From Purpureocillium takamizusanense (taxonomy: Eukaryota; Ascomycota; Sordariomycetes; Hypocreales; Ophiocordycipitaceae), in NCBI RefSeq assembly GCF_022605165.1, contig NC_063069.1:310001-374000 (forward strand): a DNA stretch of 64,000 nucleotides, in the 5' to 3' direction. Numbering within the stretch: the stretch's first letter is position 1; each line of letters starts with the position of its first letter. This document shows positions 23,325 through 37,700 of this stretch, piece after piece. The notes below the pieces were generated by a model. It ran no database searches. It saw nothing but the letters and a program-made list of their open reading frames with translations, and was not told the DNA's origin. A program made the translations under genes and the position numbers.

Positions 23325-24172
23325 ATCACCGCGCCATCGACGACGACGACGACGACACCCGCACGCCCGCTCTGCCGAGAGCCGCCGCCCATCTCTTGAC
23401 TTCGGTGGCGGCGACAGCGGCAGCGGCAGCCAAATACACACCACCTGTTGTTACCACAAAAATCCCAAATCGATTTCGGGCTTTTTTTTTCAGTTTTGTG
23501 TTCCACATGTACCGGTAGTAGTAAAAGGACGGGGTAGAGGGGATGAGGCGAGAGAATTGCGGGTGCAAGGGCCGAAAGGGGTCAATTGGGACAAGCCTGA
23601 CGACGGTGTAGTTGGTCGTGCGGCTGTGCCGATGGTTGAGTGGATGAGGATGCGTGAGCTGTGTACATATCCAGAGGCAGGCAGGCAGGCAGGCAAGAGA
23701 CAATGCATATTCACCACCAGCTCGCCCGCAAGATAATTCCGTTCTCCATGGCACGGCATCTCTGCTGGTCTCGCTCATTGTGTCCTGCGAGCGTGCGTGG
23801 GGTGGTTCGTGCTCACCATCGGCGTGCTCACAGCCTTGTCTCGTCTGCGAGATGGGTGGGCTCGTCTCCATTCAAGGCTGCATATCGCATACGCCCTTGA
23901 GCAATCACGCCGCTTCATGTTCGAGCCGGAGGCACCACTGCTTGGGACACTACAGCAACATCATCCTTCATCACACAGCCAGACCTCATCAAAGTAAAAG
24001 AATGTACGAATGTTCATTAAAGGCTACTAAGTACAAGAATGGTTGCCGTCTTCTAGGGACCAACGGGCGGGGTGGGCGCAACCCGGCTTCGTCAACACCG
24101 CCCCAATGTTCATCAACAAGTCGTCGCAGTCGTCACTCCTTTTCCTCTCCGTCATCATCAACATCATCAGCA
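23325..24172. other. intergenic between convergent genes
   Basis: About 0.85 kb shared by the 3' flanks of the NDUFS8 and carboxypeptidase genes, with a CAG/GCAGGCAG-type repeat near 23677-23694. No gene is seen. Confidence 0.5.
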
Positions 24173-25516
24173 TCAGCACTGGCGCACCTTCTTCTCGCCA
24201 TCCTTGCCCGCCGCCGTGAGCAGCAGCTCCATGAGGCCGACGGCGACCTGACGCATGCTCTCGTGGTAGCGCGTATTGTCCGGGTAAAAGGGGCAGTCCG
24301 CGGGCGTCTGGTTGCCAAACTCAATCGTCAGGCCGTGGACGCGCGAGGCGCCGCACGTGCCATTGTAGTACTGGCCCAGGGCGTGGTCGGTGCTGCCGCC
24401 GGCCGTCGGGTACAGGCTCGAGCTGGGCTTGGGGACGTAGCGAATGGAGCCCGCGCGGTTCATGCCCTCGCCCATGCGCCTTGTCAGGGCCAGCTGGGCG
24501 TCCAGGTCCTCCTTCTCCATGTACTCGCGGTAGACGCTGTCGGGGGGGTCCTGGCCGATGAAGCCGCGCTTCCCGTCGTACGTCCGGTTGGTGAAGCTCT
24601 GCGCCGGGTCCGTCGTCTGCGCGTCGTCGTCGCCCCAGGCGTACAGAATGTCGCCGCCAAACGAGTGCAGGTCCAGGAACCACGAGAGGTCCTTATTCTG
24701 CTCCAGCACCCAGGCCACGTTCTGTGTCTCCGGCTCCGACAGCGGGCCCTTGCCGTGAAACACTTCGCTGCTCGGGTCGTCCGACGCCGCGCCGCCGATT
24801 TCGGCTTTCGGGTTGAAGATGCGCTTGTAGTCCCACATGACGGCAAAGTTGCGGTTCAGGTCGATGCCCACCGAGTCCGGGCTGCCGTCGGAGCTGGCCG
24901 TATTGCGGTTCTTGCGCCAGCAAGTGCTCGTGCCCTGATCGTGGGCGACACCGTCGGGGTTGACGAGAGGCACGACGACGATGCCCGCCGAGAGCGCCGT
25001 CTTGACTTGCTCTGGCGTGTACTTTTGGGGGCCGTACGCGATTCCGGTCCCGTTAGCTCGTGCCTCGAGCAGGTCCGCGATGAAGTAGAGCACATTGTCT
25101 GGACCTCCTCGCTCGCGGGCGTGGATGCCACTCTGGATGAAGACGCGGGGATTCCCGGTGCCAATGGTGGCGCCATGTAGCTCGCGCTTCTCAAACGTCT
25201 TGTAGGGTGCCGTGAAGAGTTTCACATCGTTGAACCTGCCCGCGAGGCCCTGCAGACCCGTCTTGACTTCGTCGACATTGAGAATGGAGACGAGGTTGCG
25301 GTCGTTGACGCCGAGGCCGATGGGTGCCTTGCTACCTCCGTCGAAGCGGTCGCCTTGGCCGATGGGCAGCACTGTGAAGGATTGGCGTTGACGGAGCCCG
25401 GCTCTTCGGGCTGCGTACTTTTCGTAAACAAAGGTACCGTCCTCTTCTCCCGGAAGGATGCAGCCCCTGGCGGTCAGGCCAAAGGCAGCCAGAGAGAGGG
25501 CGCTCTGGATCTTCAT
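24173..25516 (-). CDS. secreted M14 zinc carboxypeptidase
   Basis: Intronless, 447 residues from the ATG at 25516. Residues 1-18 form a signal peptide (MKIQSALSLAAFGLTARG). The M14 metallopeptidase fold has its zinc ligands in place: His132 and Glu135 in SGIHARERGG and His284 in FLDLHSFGGD. The probable catalytic Glu399 lies in LTIEFG. Substrate-site residues appear in VGIDLNRNF (about 217-224). Sequons (NGT, NRT) fit secretion. It should remove C-terminal residues from extracellular peptides. Residues 20-115 could be a propeptide, but they do not look like the classical carboxypeptidase A pro-region. Adjacent genes are housekeeping, so there is no cluster context. Confidence 0.93.
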   Translation of the reverse strand: MKIQSALSLAAFGLTARGCILPGEEDGTFVYEKYAARRAGLRQRQSFTVLPIGQGDRFDGGSKAPIGLGVNDRNLVSILNVDEVKTGLQGLAGRFNDVKLFTAPYKTFEKRELHGATIGTGNPRVFIQSGIHARERGGPDNVLYFIADLLEARANGTGIAYGPQKYTPEQVKTALSAGIVVVPLVNPDGVAHDQGTSTCWRKNRNTASSDGSPDSVGIDLNRNFAVMWDYKRIFNPKAEIGGAASDDPSSEVFHGKGPLSEPETQNVAWVLEQNKDLSWFLDLHSFGGDILYAWGDDDAQTTDPAQSFTNRTYDGKRGFIGQDPPDSVYREYMEKEDLDAQLALTRRMGEGMNRAGSIRYVPKPSSSLYPTAGGSTDHALGQYYNGTCGASRVHGLTIEFGNQTPADCPFYPDNTRYHESMRQVAVGLMELLLTAAGKDGEKKVRQC

Positions 25517-27934
25517 GATGATAACGATGGGCCGAATCACAACAGCAAATACAGTGACAGTATCAGCAGCAGCAGTAAAGAATAGACTGAGCTACCAGGC
25601 ACCGGCACAGCATTGTGAGGAGAAGCGGGAGGAGAAGCTTTATACCACGCGGCGGTCTACGGAGCTGGACCTAATTGGGGCCTGCCAGGCGTCCGCCACG
25701 ACTGCTACTGCTCGGCCCCTCCGCCTCATCGGGAAGGACGGAACAAGGCAGAAAAGACAGGGACAAGCTTTTCAATGGAGATTGGCAAGAGATAGGCAGG
25801 CAGGAACTCGAGATTTGGCTTTGGCGGGCGAGACATGACGGGACGCTACTAGAGGGGAGGGTCCGCGTTTGACGCCATCCATCATGGGAGAAGGTGCCAA
25901 CACGCTGAGCCTCGGTGGCTTTGTAGAGCAGCGTGGCACCTCCCAGTTCAGGAGCACTTGGCATCCGATCATCGCTTATCAGGTGGGGGAGGAGCACAGG
26001 AGGGACATGTACTTAGTAGTTGAGCGCTTAAGCCGCAGCTTCGCTTCTAGTCGTGGCAGGTAGTACTGCCGTGGATGCCATCTTGAGCGACCGAGGGCGC
26101 AGGTCCAGCTCGCGTAAGCGGCTTGCCATGCGATGCAATGCCTGCCTACCAGGCGCCAGTCGTGTCGTGTGCGCAAGGGGCCAGCAGGGCTCTGCCATGA
26201 TCAAGGACGAATGTGCACACACTTCGCGTGGGAGACCCGGCATGGCGTCGACTGTGCGCCGGGTGCGGGGTGCGGCTCGTGATCCGCGCGACGTCCTGCG
26301 AGAAGCATTGAATGGAAGGCCATTTTTGCAGGGGTTCCGAAACGCACCATCCCGGCACTCGACGACGCACAGCCCCCCCAAGCGGGTGGTGCCCCTCTCG
26401 GAGCTTTCATTATGCTGCTTCTTCGTGGTGCCGCAGCAGGAACCATCGCCCGCTGACTGGACAGGCAGTTGGCCTCCGACCCACGGCACAGGAGGAGAAG
26501 GGATACGTACTTGGTACATGAACCGTGGAGGGAGGGACCCTGGTGGGAACAGCTGAAGTCCAGATAGAGTGTTGCCAACGTTGCACCAAACAGATGAGCG
26601 TTGCAGCCTAGCCCTCTAGCTGGGGGAGGGGCGGCCAAAGTTGATGGACGCAGTCAACTGCCTATCGAGGAAAGGGGCGGATCCCACAATCAAGCGGTGG
26701 CGGCGGGTGCGAGAGTCTATATTTGAAGGCCGGCGCATCCAAGGTTCCGTCGGTAGAGAGGCTGGCGCCATCTGGCCTTGCCGGGCGGCGACACCGCTGC
26801 CGGGTCATGGAGACGGGGCCCTGGTCACAATCTCGGTACGTTAGTACTGCTTGAACGGAAGGCACGGAGGACTCAGATCCGGGATTGCTGGTGATGTTGG
26901 CGGTTGTTGTTTCTCCCCGGGAAGGAGAGAAGAGCTCCTGCTTGGCCGCCGTACGAATCATGGAACACCCTGGATCATGGGGGCAGTGTACTTTTCAGAT
27001 CACGTGCCTCATTCGCTCCCAACGATCAGGTACTTCAAGCCAGCAGTGTCACCTCTCTGCCTACCTAGGAATTAATTGTTTGCTATAGGACCGGGCAAGG
27101 AAGGTCCTAACGACCACGCGCCAAGTGACACTGCGAACCGCCCTCGGCATGCCGCACTGCTACGACAGCATAACAACTCTGCCCAAAAAGTTGTAGCACA
27201 CTCATAAAATGAAACTGCCCAGAGTCTTCACCAACTCCCATCTCTCCCCACATAAACGCGCTCATGGCACGCAGGGCCCCTCGTTACAGTGTGCGGAAAC
27301 CTGAGAAACAAACCCCCGAACATGGACCATATCTCCAATGCATTCATCCCAAATTCATGATCCCGCGTCCGCACCCGATTCAGGGTAGGCCACACTCACT
27401 CGTCGCGATCCGCACTTACACGTCCACCAATGACAGCGCGCCCATCTGCGGCTGAGTAAGGCGGCGACAAGACCCAGGGACGGGCTCTCAGTGGGTGAGG
27501 ACTGCCAGCTCGCACGTGATCAGCACCAGCTTTCTCCTCCCTGGCAAGCTCACTGGTCCTTTCTGGCCCTGTCCCCGGCCCGCAACAGGCGCGTTTCTGC
27601 CCCCCAAAAAGCCGTGGCCAGCTCCGAACTCCTCCACGCCCACCACGCCTGCTGGCCCCAATAGCTCTGCTTACCTCATTGACAACCGCCCCCCAGAAAC
27701 GCCCCGGCCCGGCGAGAAATTTACTCGCCCATCGTCACTCGTCCGCCCACCTCCACCACCACAAACCACAATCAAACCGCCCTTCGCCGCGCCAACCTCG
27801 TCTCCCTGCGTGTTCGGCCAGCGTCAATTGACTTGTTGCCGTCTTTGACACGAGAAGCCGCCTCCCTCCCCCCTCCCGCCGAGCCACAAACCACACAGTC
27901 GTCGTCGCTGCCGCCGCCGCCGTCCGCCGCCACC
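25517..27934. other. 2.4-kb intergenic stretch, no supported gene
   Basis: Open frames on both strands at 25.6-26.6 kb are mirror-image pairs without domains. The last 300 bases before 27935 are pyrimidine-rich, as in many fungal leaders, and serve the acyl carrier gene. No repeat or RNA gene is seen. Confidence 0.45.
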
Positions 27935-28868
<934 letters not shown>

Positions 28869-30291
28869 GCGGCGTTGCCGCAACCGCTCCTCCGAGACGA
28901 CGCCTCGTCGAGCGGCGTGCACAATGTGCGAGGTGAGGCGCGGCACCAATACGGTTCTATCGATGTTTGGTGTCGCAGGCGCTGGCTGGGAGATTCAGGG
29001 GGCGGGCCGCGCATTGCCGCGGTCGGCTCGGTGGCATGCCATGGGGGGAGTTGGAGGATGCTGAGTAGATGACGGGGGAGGGGGCTTGGTGATGTTTAGG
29101 CATAGATGCCACCCCGGGTGCATCTGGTGTATGTCTGGGGACCGCGGCCAACTTCATCCGCCACGGGCTTGTGGTCACCCGTGTACTAGTGTATAGAACC
29201 ATTTTTGCTCTCAACTTGCGGGCCATGGCCCAGACACGTCAAATCACGTCGCGTCACGTCGCGCGCGGCAAACATGCTGGTGGATTGGTGTGCGTGCAAA
29301 GCCGCGCAAATCGCGGCTCATAGTATCGTATATTCGACGTACGTCCCGCTCATCCTCTACTGCGCCCCCCACCTTGCCGTCCATCTCCCTCCCCTCACGT
29401 CTCCCCAAACCACGGACCCCCGTTCCGACTTCCAGCGCCCAGCCATTAGGATAGCACCAGTGCCCCCCGCCTCTCACCCGCCTCGGGCAGAGTCAAGACT
29501 GCCCCGAGCATCCTGTTTACATGCTTTGGACGTCATGGCGTCGTCACGTCGTAAGCTGTTTCCTGTCCTGCGTCCCGTGTATTCCGTGGACCGTGGGTCA
29601 CGTTTATCGCGTAGCAACAGAAAGCACCCCACTGTCCACGGCGCCGGCATGGCACCGTCAGGAGCAAAATCGTGTACAGCGGATGGCCCTGCGCTGTTTT
29701 GCCGTCCTGATCGTCGCCCCGACCTTCCTCGACGCCATTTCCAATCTCCGGTTTTCCACAAAATGTGCAAATAGATTTGAACCCGAAAAGAACCTGGCAG
29801 CAAAGCACGAAAACATCAAGTCCGATATGTGCTAAACGCCATGCATTGGCGGGCGTGGCTGCAAGCGCTGCAAGCGCTTGACATAGCGGCGTTGTGGTTG
29901 CACGGCGCCCCAGGTCAGCAGCCCGCGGCTGTGTCGACACATGACGAAGTGAGGGATCACCAAGATATGAGCAATAAAAAGTCTTCCGCCTGTATGGGCC
30001 CGTATTTTGATCGTCCTGGCAAGCAGTGTCCAATTAGTTTTCGTCCTGGTATCCTGTTTTCTCTTTCCCCGAATGGCCGTGGCGATGCAAATGAGATCGA
30101 GTGAAGCTAACTGCTGCCCTCGAGAGCATAACCTGATGAAAAATGCACAATCCGGCGCTGATAAATATGAAGCCTTTCTTTGTCGCCGTTGTCAATCATG
30201 AGAGTGGCTGTCGACGTTCATGGCGTGGTCCCTCGGCCGCGGCCAACGATGCGAGGAACAACACTGTACTGTCGGTGTCTAGCGAGCCAAG
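28869..30291. other. intergenic between convergent genes
   Basis: About 1.4 kb of 3' flank for the acyl carrier and CCCH genes. Open frames around 29.2-30.0 kb lack domains and are not called. Confidence 0.45.
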
Positions 30292-32312
30292 TCACCGGCC
30301 GTTGACCGGTACATTATCTTTCGGCTCTTTGGAGGCGGCGGCTGCCCCACGGCCGGCGGCCGCGCTGGCATAGCTTGCGAACCCACCGCCCATTCCCAGG
30401 CCTGCAGAAGCCCGCTTCCGGGCTCGGGCATTGCCCGATTCTTCTTCCTCCTCCATGCTGAAGACGAAGGCTGGATCCTCCTCGTCAATGGGCGTGGTGA
30501 ACCGGCCAGTCACTGAGGAGCTAATGCTGCCACTTGACACATGACGCTCCATTGCTCTATCCTTTCCAATGGCGCCAATGCCCGCCGCCGAGATACGGGC
30601 CGTGGTGGGGTGGAGAAGGGGACTAGAGCTGCTGATGTTGTCATCGAGACGGCTCCGCTGGAGCTGCTGAGATAAGACGGACATGGACTCGCTGCCGGAG
30701 CGGACCGACGATGGACGAAGGCCGCCGTTAGGGCTCCTAGCCTCCTCGCCCATCTCTTGAGCAAGTGTCGACTTCCGAAGCGGGCTCCCAACGTGGCCAA
30801 ACGCAGAAGGGCCGCCCGGTACGCTCCTGCCACCGCGCGATGCCTCCTCGTCTTCCTTCTGACGTTGGAACAAGGAGCCCCATCGCGACGGGCTAGATCC
30901 AATTGGGCTTCCGTACTTGGAGATGCCCTCTATGACAGGGTCCTCGGCACGCATCGATCCGCGACGGGCCTTTTCAGCTGGGGTCAGGAGGTCCTGCAGG
31001 TTTTCCGGGACGTAGTTTTCTGGAGCGTTGTCGCCATCGTCGCCGAATGCGAATTCGGCTTCCCAGTCGCGGTCGACTGAGGTTTTTGGTAAACTCGAGC
31101 TCAGCATCCGCGGCCGCGCGTACCTCGACGAATGCATGGCGCGCTTCCCAAAGTACTCCTCGCTATCAAAGGGTTGCGAGTTGGGCGGGCTGCTCGCAGT
31201 CGGCGTCACCAGGTGCTCGGATGAACCAAATGCCGACGTGTGGAGAAGCTTCAGCGTCTCCGATGTGCGGGAGTCCTTGGCGTTGCTGAGAGATGGTGTG
31301 GGCGATTCGAGGCCAAACTTGGACGGCACGGATGACGGCCACGGGGCCGAGGGGAAACGAGCGGCATGGGATATTCCGTTGGAGTCAAACGATGCGGGCA
31401 GAGGCGCATCAAGTATCGAGAGACCCTTGCTGTTGGCGGGGGACAGGCCGAAGCCCAGGCGAGACGGGTCTTCGTCACGCGGTGAGCCGTAGGTCGAGGT
31501 GGAGAAGGGCATGTCGATGGCGGGGATGCCGTTGTCGAGGCTGGGCTGGCGGCCGAGACGGTGCTGGTGCTCATCGCCTGAAAATCCGATGGGGTACGAG
31601 GACTGCTCGGCACGGTAGAGAGAGGAGGTGAGGGCGCTGGTGGAGCCTTGGTGATAGGCAGCGCTCGAGGCCGAGGTCGGGGAGGCGGGACTGGGTGAGG
31701 GGCGGCCAGCGAGGTTTATGGGCGAAGCGCCAATCGTGACACCATTTTTGCCATAGTTGATGCGGCGTCCATCGGGGAGGATGTGGACGTTTGCGCATTT
31801 TGGACCGAACTTGCAATTGCCCTGCCATCGTTCCGTCTCTAGGTCAGCCGGGAGCGCGAGGCGTGCGTCGGCAAGGCAGCGGAGGGGGACGCACCTTGGC
31901 AAAGTATTTGCACACCGTCTCGGTCGAGGTGCCAATGTCGTGGCTGAACGGGCAGGCATTGCCCGCCTGACAGGCGCCCTGCCGAAAGAACTTGCAGGGG
32001 ACGTGGGACGTATCTATGGGGCGACGACGTCGGTTAGCAGCGCGCACACACGTTTGCGGCGGCGAAGGTTGTGGCCGACTGCATCGTGCCGCCGTGGTGG
32101 GGGGTTTGCATGCTGCACGAAGCCTCTCGCGGCGACGTCAGGCCATCGCCAACGCCCGCCGGGAACACGAGACAGCGGCGGGAGACACGGGCCGGGGCGG
32201 GGGGCGGGGACGCACTGGGAGGGCTCCGGGGCATCATCTGGCCGTGAGCATGGCCGGCAGAGCCGTTGGGGATGTTGAGGCTCCCGCTGCGGACGTGACG
32301 GAACTCGGGCAT
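30292..32312 (-). CDS. two-finger CCCH zinc-finger protein (Lee1-like)
   Basis: Three exons: 32216-32312, 31895-32013 and 30292-31821, giving 581 residues. Splicing produces two adjacent C-x7-C-x5-C-x3-H fingers: Cys39/47/53-His57 and Cys67/75/81-His85. They are joined by DIGTSTET and followed by the conserved LPDGRRINYGKNG segment. The remaining 490 residues are Ser/Pro-rich and probably disordered, with many phosphorylatable sites. The layout recalls yeast Lee1 and other fungal tandem CCCH proteins, which are presumed RNA-binding. The frame stays open upstream of 32312 with further ATGs (one near 32498), so a longer N-terminus is possible. The first intron (202 bases) has GTGCGT and ATAG ends. 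Confidence 0.88.
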
Positions 32313-33929
32313 GGCTGCGGCGGGGATCGAGTGTCGCGTGTGAGAGCGCCTTTTTGCAGCGGCGGCGGCGGCAGCAAAAGGTGGAGGAAAAGGACCAGCT
32401 GCGGCTGCAGGCCGTGGAGGAGAGGGAAGAGAGAGGCTTCCGGGCGCTTTGGCGGCCATCGCGGTGGAGACGGAGAGGGGAGAGCCGAGACTCTCCATTT
32501 GGGGCGGGGGAATTCTTAGGTAATCCAGGCACTCAGGCACGGCTCGTTCAGCAGCAACAGCAGCAGCCAGAGCAGCGGCAATCCGCACCAGCAGTGAATG
32601 GCGGGCGGCGGCAGCTCATCAGGCTGCACGAGCCTACCTCGCCTTAGTACCTCTAAGGCAAGGCGAGGGCAGGCGGCTGCCGCGGCTGTTTCCTGCGGCT
32701 ACCCACTGAAACTTGCCAAGGCGGTTATAAGCTGAGCACAACCGGCGCGCGCCCCTGGCGACCACTTGACGGGTGACTCCTTGTCTACAATAAGCAGGTG
32801 GTCGGTTGGTTGCAGTCGGGTGCAGTGAGATCCGTCCGGCAGCGGGAGTTGGATGGATCGATCAACGGGGGCTCGGAGTATTCTGTACTTGGTGAAATGG
32901 TGGGCAGAAGGACTGTCCTCCAGCGGCATCGACCTCGAACCTCGCGGATGGCGGATTCTCCAACCTCGCCCGCCCCTGCCGCTCAAGTCTGCACTCTGCA
33001 GTGCTACGCTGGAGCCTTTTCACCTTCGTCGGCCTTCGTCCCGGCCTCGCGACACTGTGGCCAGGATCGTGACCTCGTATGCAAGCGAGAGTGGGTATCA
33101 GCGGTCGGCGGGTCGATCAGATGACGCAGGTTGCAGCTTGGAGCGTCCGGGCGTTCCCCATGAGGGGATGCGAAGCTCAGTGCTATCGGCGGGTTGAATT
33201 CCGGTAGGCTGAAGGGAACTGAGAGAGAAGGAAGAGAGGAATGTGAGGAGCAACGAAGGTATAAGAGCGAAAGAAGAGGTCAGTCGGCCTGCGGAACAAG
33301 GAATCAAGGCCCGCCTAAAGAAAGCGGCTGTTGGTCGGCAGTACTCGTTCGTGGCTGGATTCACAGACCAATGTTGACGACCATGATGCTCGCATTGACA
33401 CATGCAAGTTCAGTTGCCCAACATGGACTCCGTTGGTGATACTGAGGTTGGGTCTAGCCGAATGGGCAGGCAAGGTCTGCGAATACATCTAGGGTGAAAA
33501 GGGTGGCTTGCAGAGGAGAGCGTGCAGGTGGGCGTTTTATGGGATCCCGAGACATGGTCCCAGCCGCTGGCAGCAACTCGGCACCGCGGGCAAAGGCCAA
33601 GAGCGAGGCGGCGTCACCTTCAGAGCCAAGAGGGCCCAGGGGTCGAGGAGGGAGGATGGTAGTGTGCTCGGCCGGCTGTGGCGATACCCGCCCGACGGCG
33701 TCGTATGGAACACCACCACCACGGACGGGCACGGTGAAGATGGCATGCCATGGCTACCACCTTGAAGGCCGCTGGTGGTGGGTGTGAGACACGCGCCGCA
33801 CTACACACACACACGCCATCACCTGTCCGTCACCAGACAGCGACGCCGAGACGAAACATGGCCGCCGCCGGAACGCTATTTGGCGGGCTAGCGTCGCCGC
33901 AGCGGAACAGAGAGCGTGCGTGCGTTGCG

Positions 33930-33957
33930 TGTGTGTGAGTGTGTGTGTGTGTGTGTG
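33930..33957 (+). repeat. GT dinucleotide microsatellite
   Basis: A run of about thirteen GT units with one interruption. Confidence 0.9.
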
Positions 33958-34711
33958 CATCGAGGACGTGTGTTTGTAAGAGCCGTCCGGGCGTCATCGT
34001 GGCCGCGTGGGCCCGGTTAAAGATAGCAGCGGCGGCGGCGGCGGCGGCAGCACTCGCTGCATTCCAACGGAGGCGTGGGGACTCTCTCTGGGTGGCCCTG
34101 GCCATGCACGCCACCACGTTGGCGACGACTCACTTCAGCTCGCCAGGTCAGAAAGAAAACCGGGAAAATTTCAGTCACGCTGTGCGTCTACCCGTCCCAT
34201 CTGTAAGTTTGTTGGTGCGTGTAAGCCGTTCGCCGGACCGGTGTGTAGAGAGGTAGTAAGGTATCCCTACCCATGTTAGTACTTGGTACCTTGCCTTGGC
34301 TCACTGTCGGCCAGAGCCGCACTTGTGGGTGGCACAGGTGGTACAAATAGGACCTACTCAATGCTGTACTTGGCAGTAGCTGTACCGGGGCCACACATCA
34401 ACGTCATAGTAGCACCTATAGTACCTACCTTACTTACCGAGCAGGGCCTTTGTAGGGCGGCGTGGGGGGCGAGCAGATGGCGTTACACGAGATGGTGCAG
34501 GCTTCCCGAAGAGCGTTCGGTGCAACCCGCGATCCGTCCGTGGGGAGGGGAGTGGCCGTGTGACGGGCTGGCCCTGGCCGCCAAGTGCGCGCGCTGTGGC
34601 TGCCGTGCCGGGATCTAGGTAGGATAGACGGGGCGTAGGCATCGTGTTCGAGCGGGATGGCGGGGCTCGATGATGTCGTCGAGTTCCAGGTCGAGTCGCG
34701 CGGCGGTGTGG

Positions 34712-34739
34712 CTCGTTCGCTCGCTCGCTCGCTCGCTCT
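34712..34739 (+). repeat. CGCT tetranucleotide microsatellite
   Basis: About six CGCT/TCGC units in tandem. Confidence 0.8.
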
Positions 34740-37700
34740 CGAGCCGTGGCCGCTGTGGCACGACGTCGGCATGAATACCTTAGGTAAGGTAGGGTGAGCG
34801 AGCGCGCTCGTGTTGCGTGCATGTTATTATACAAATGATCCGACGCCGCAAGTCCTATTTGCTAGGCTTCTTTATCATGGCTTGTTCAAGGGTCGAGCCT
34901 TTGGGCACGGAAGCGATGCAGTGCATTGCATGGCGTTCGCCTGGACCAGTCGCCAGTCGCTGCTGCAGCGCTGCTGCCCAGGCATCCTGGCTGCAGATCG
35001 TTCCTGCCGCACGGCACTTGGGGCGCTGGGAAAAGAGTCCAGAGGAAGGCGCGGGCGCAGTTGGAACGAGGCCAGGCGTCGTCTCAGGGAAAGAGCGCAC
35101 TCGCTGATGCGCGACGTACTTCGTACAGTAGGTACTTCGTACCAAGGTAGTACTACCTATTGGATCAGACGGTGGATGGATTCATTGGATGGATGCAGGT
35201 AGGATGGAGGGGTACCCCCAGGCTCCAATTTCTCCTCATCAAGGAAGCCGGAGCGGCATCCCCCTCCCCCCTTCCTTTCCAATCCATCAATCCACCACCT
35301 CATCGGCCACACCACCACCACCACCATTGATTGATTGCATAGCATAGGTACGTTGATCCCTGCATCGCCCGCCCGCTGAAGACTGGCAGAGTCGTCCTGC
35401 AGCCAACTCTTTCTCTTTCTCATTCTCTCTCTTCATCGGGTTTGCCAACCCTCGTCCGTCTGCCTGCATTCCCTTCCCCACTCTCTCGCCCGCTGCCACG
35501 CGGACGATTCAGAAAAGCCAGGCGCGTTGAAGACGCCCGTGCCGCGCCGCGACGCCGCCTCGCCCTTGCGCCTCGAGCAGTCTCAAGCTCATTCCAAGGC
35601 AGGCAACGTGTCTCAAGACTAGGTACTGCGATCCTTTGCCAAACAGACGGCCTTCTCACTCTTAATTCTTGCCTTCGATAGGGTCATCACGGCGCCATAC
35701 CAGCGATATTCGCCAAACGCGAAACTTGTGCGGAGAGGCACATCGGTTGCGGTTTTACTCATCTGCATATCCACGAGCGAGCGAGCGAGAAAGAGACAGA
35801 CAGACAGAGAGAGAGAGAGCACAGTGAGACATGTGTCGAGGCCACTACCCATGACGACATGGTGCATGCTGTGCCATGCGCACTCTTCTTAGAGACGACA
35901 ATCGGGGTATTTCGATGTACTATCCCAACCGCCCCAATACTCCAGGAGTCCGCCTCGTTGACGATCCTTCCACGGCCGGTAGGCCAACCCCCTACTCTAT
36001 AAGCAGGAAAAAAGTACAAGTCAAACCATTCACTTCCTGTCGCTTGGTGAGAAGTTGATCCGTCGGGCAACGAGGCGTGGCTCCTCCATGTAGCCTTTCG
36101 TCGTGCATGGCCCTAGCCGAAGGCGCCCCAGTAGCGCATCAAGGAGGGCTGCGGTTTGCGCTTCAGTCCTTCCCCTGAGCCCGGAGAAGCCTTCCGGGCG
36201 CGATCCGCCCCACGCATTGCTAGGTTTGCACGTCCTTGACTGTTCCCGCTCACAAACTCGGGCTTCGGATGAGAATGCAGCTCACTTGCAGACCGACAAC
36301 GGAGGCTGTCATGAGCACTCTGTAGTCTGGCATCCTGGCTGCCTGAGCCAGCATGCAAGTTCATCCGTCGTGGGAGCAAGCGATGCTAACCCGACACATG
36401 GCGACCAAGACAGAAACCATTAGTCTACTGATGTTCTGACCAGCGGCGCTACCGGATGCCGGCCACACAGTCCCGAGACCCTGTCATGGGTGGATGTCTC
36501 GGGCGGCTGGCTTTGACTTGTCGCCGCCCTCTCGGGAGCTTGCCACAGCGCGTTGACAGCCATGGCAGCATCCTGGCACTGGCATGTGCTGTGGCCTGCA
36601 GCCTACCAGTGTGTGTGCCGCACAGCAGGGCACTGCCTCTAGTGCCTTCGGACGACCGTTTTGCCACAGATGGACACGGACAAGTCACGATGGCGATGCT
36701 GCTGCGGTCCTCCCCCCCGGCGGCCCAGAGCGCACAGCTACAGCTACGAAGCAGCAACGTGTTAGTGACCACCCCTCTGCAGGCCTGGGGCGTGGGTGCC
36801 ATCCACGAGGGCGTTGGGGAGTGGGAGGGGTCTGACGGTACTGTGTAGATGGGATGTACTGATACCGGAACAAACCGCAGGGTTCGATCGAGAACGTTGT
36901 GAATAAGAGTTCGCATGTCTCTGCACCCCGCGTTGTGCCGCAGGTGGACCATCCCTCTGTGCAACATCGAATAGGCCCTGCGATGCAGCATGGCTGCAGC
37001 AGACTGCTTGCCTGCAGACGCCGCACCTGAGCCGGCATCCGAGATATTGATTGGTTCGGACTGATGAGACCTGTCAGGTGCTTATTCTGCGCTGGGCTGT
37101 GGACGAAACACTCGGCTGCTGCGTCTGCTCGACGGGCCACCTTTGCCAGCGGGCAGTGGATGATGCGTACTTTGTAGTACATCGTACGTACTGGACCGCC
37201 TACTCACCGGTTCGCGTGAGCACAAATGTCTCTAACAAGAGGCTTCGGGAGCTGAAAGGGGCCGCGGTGGCGGTTGCGTTCCGTCGACCAGGAGCGGGCC
37301 GGACGTGGAGGATGGCGGGCTGGGAGTCCTGGCTCCTGGATGCTGACCAGGGAATCCCGGGCCATTCCGCGCCATCCGCCTCCCCCGCAATCCGTGGACC
37401 TATTATTGACAACACATGTCTCGCCCAGGTATTGTGGGCGCAGCACGAAGTAACTACGGCTGCTCAGCACGTACGCGCCGCCTGAGACCCCGAGCGAGCC
37501 GCTGATAGCCCCGAAAGGGTCCCGTCACGGAGCGCGACGACCGCAGGGTGCCATCGTGTACTAATTCGCCGACTTCTGGCGCAGGAGGCTCTCTGCCGGC
37601 CATGGAGGCGACAACCGGCGGCTGTTGCGTGACCGTTCCCGTACCACGTCTGCGTGTCTCACATACGAGCCCTCCGCGTCGCGCCGCAAGACAGGCGCTG

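Noticed and set aside
24173..25516. Long plus-strand frame (about 500 codons, 23654-25180) opposite the carboxypeptidase
   Set aside because: It is the mirror of a GC-biased gene; its product is a Val/Arg/Ala string without domains.
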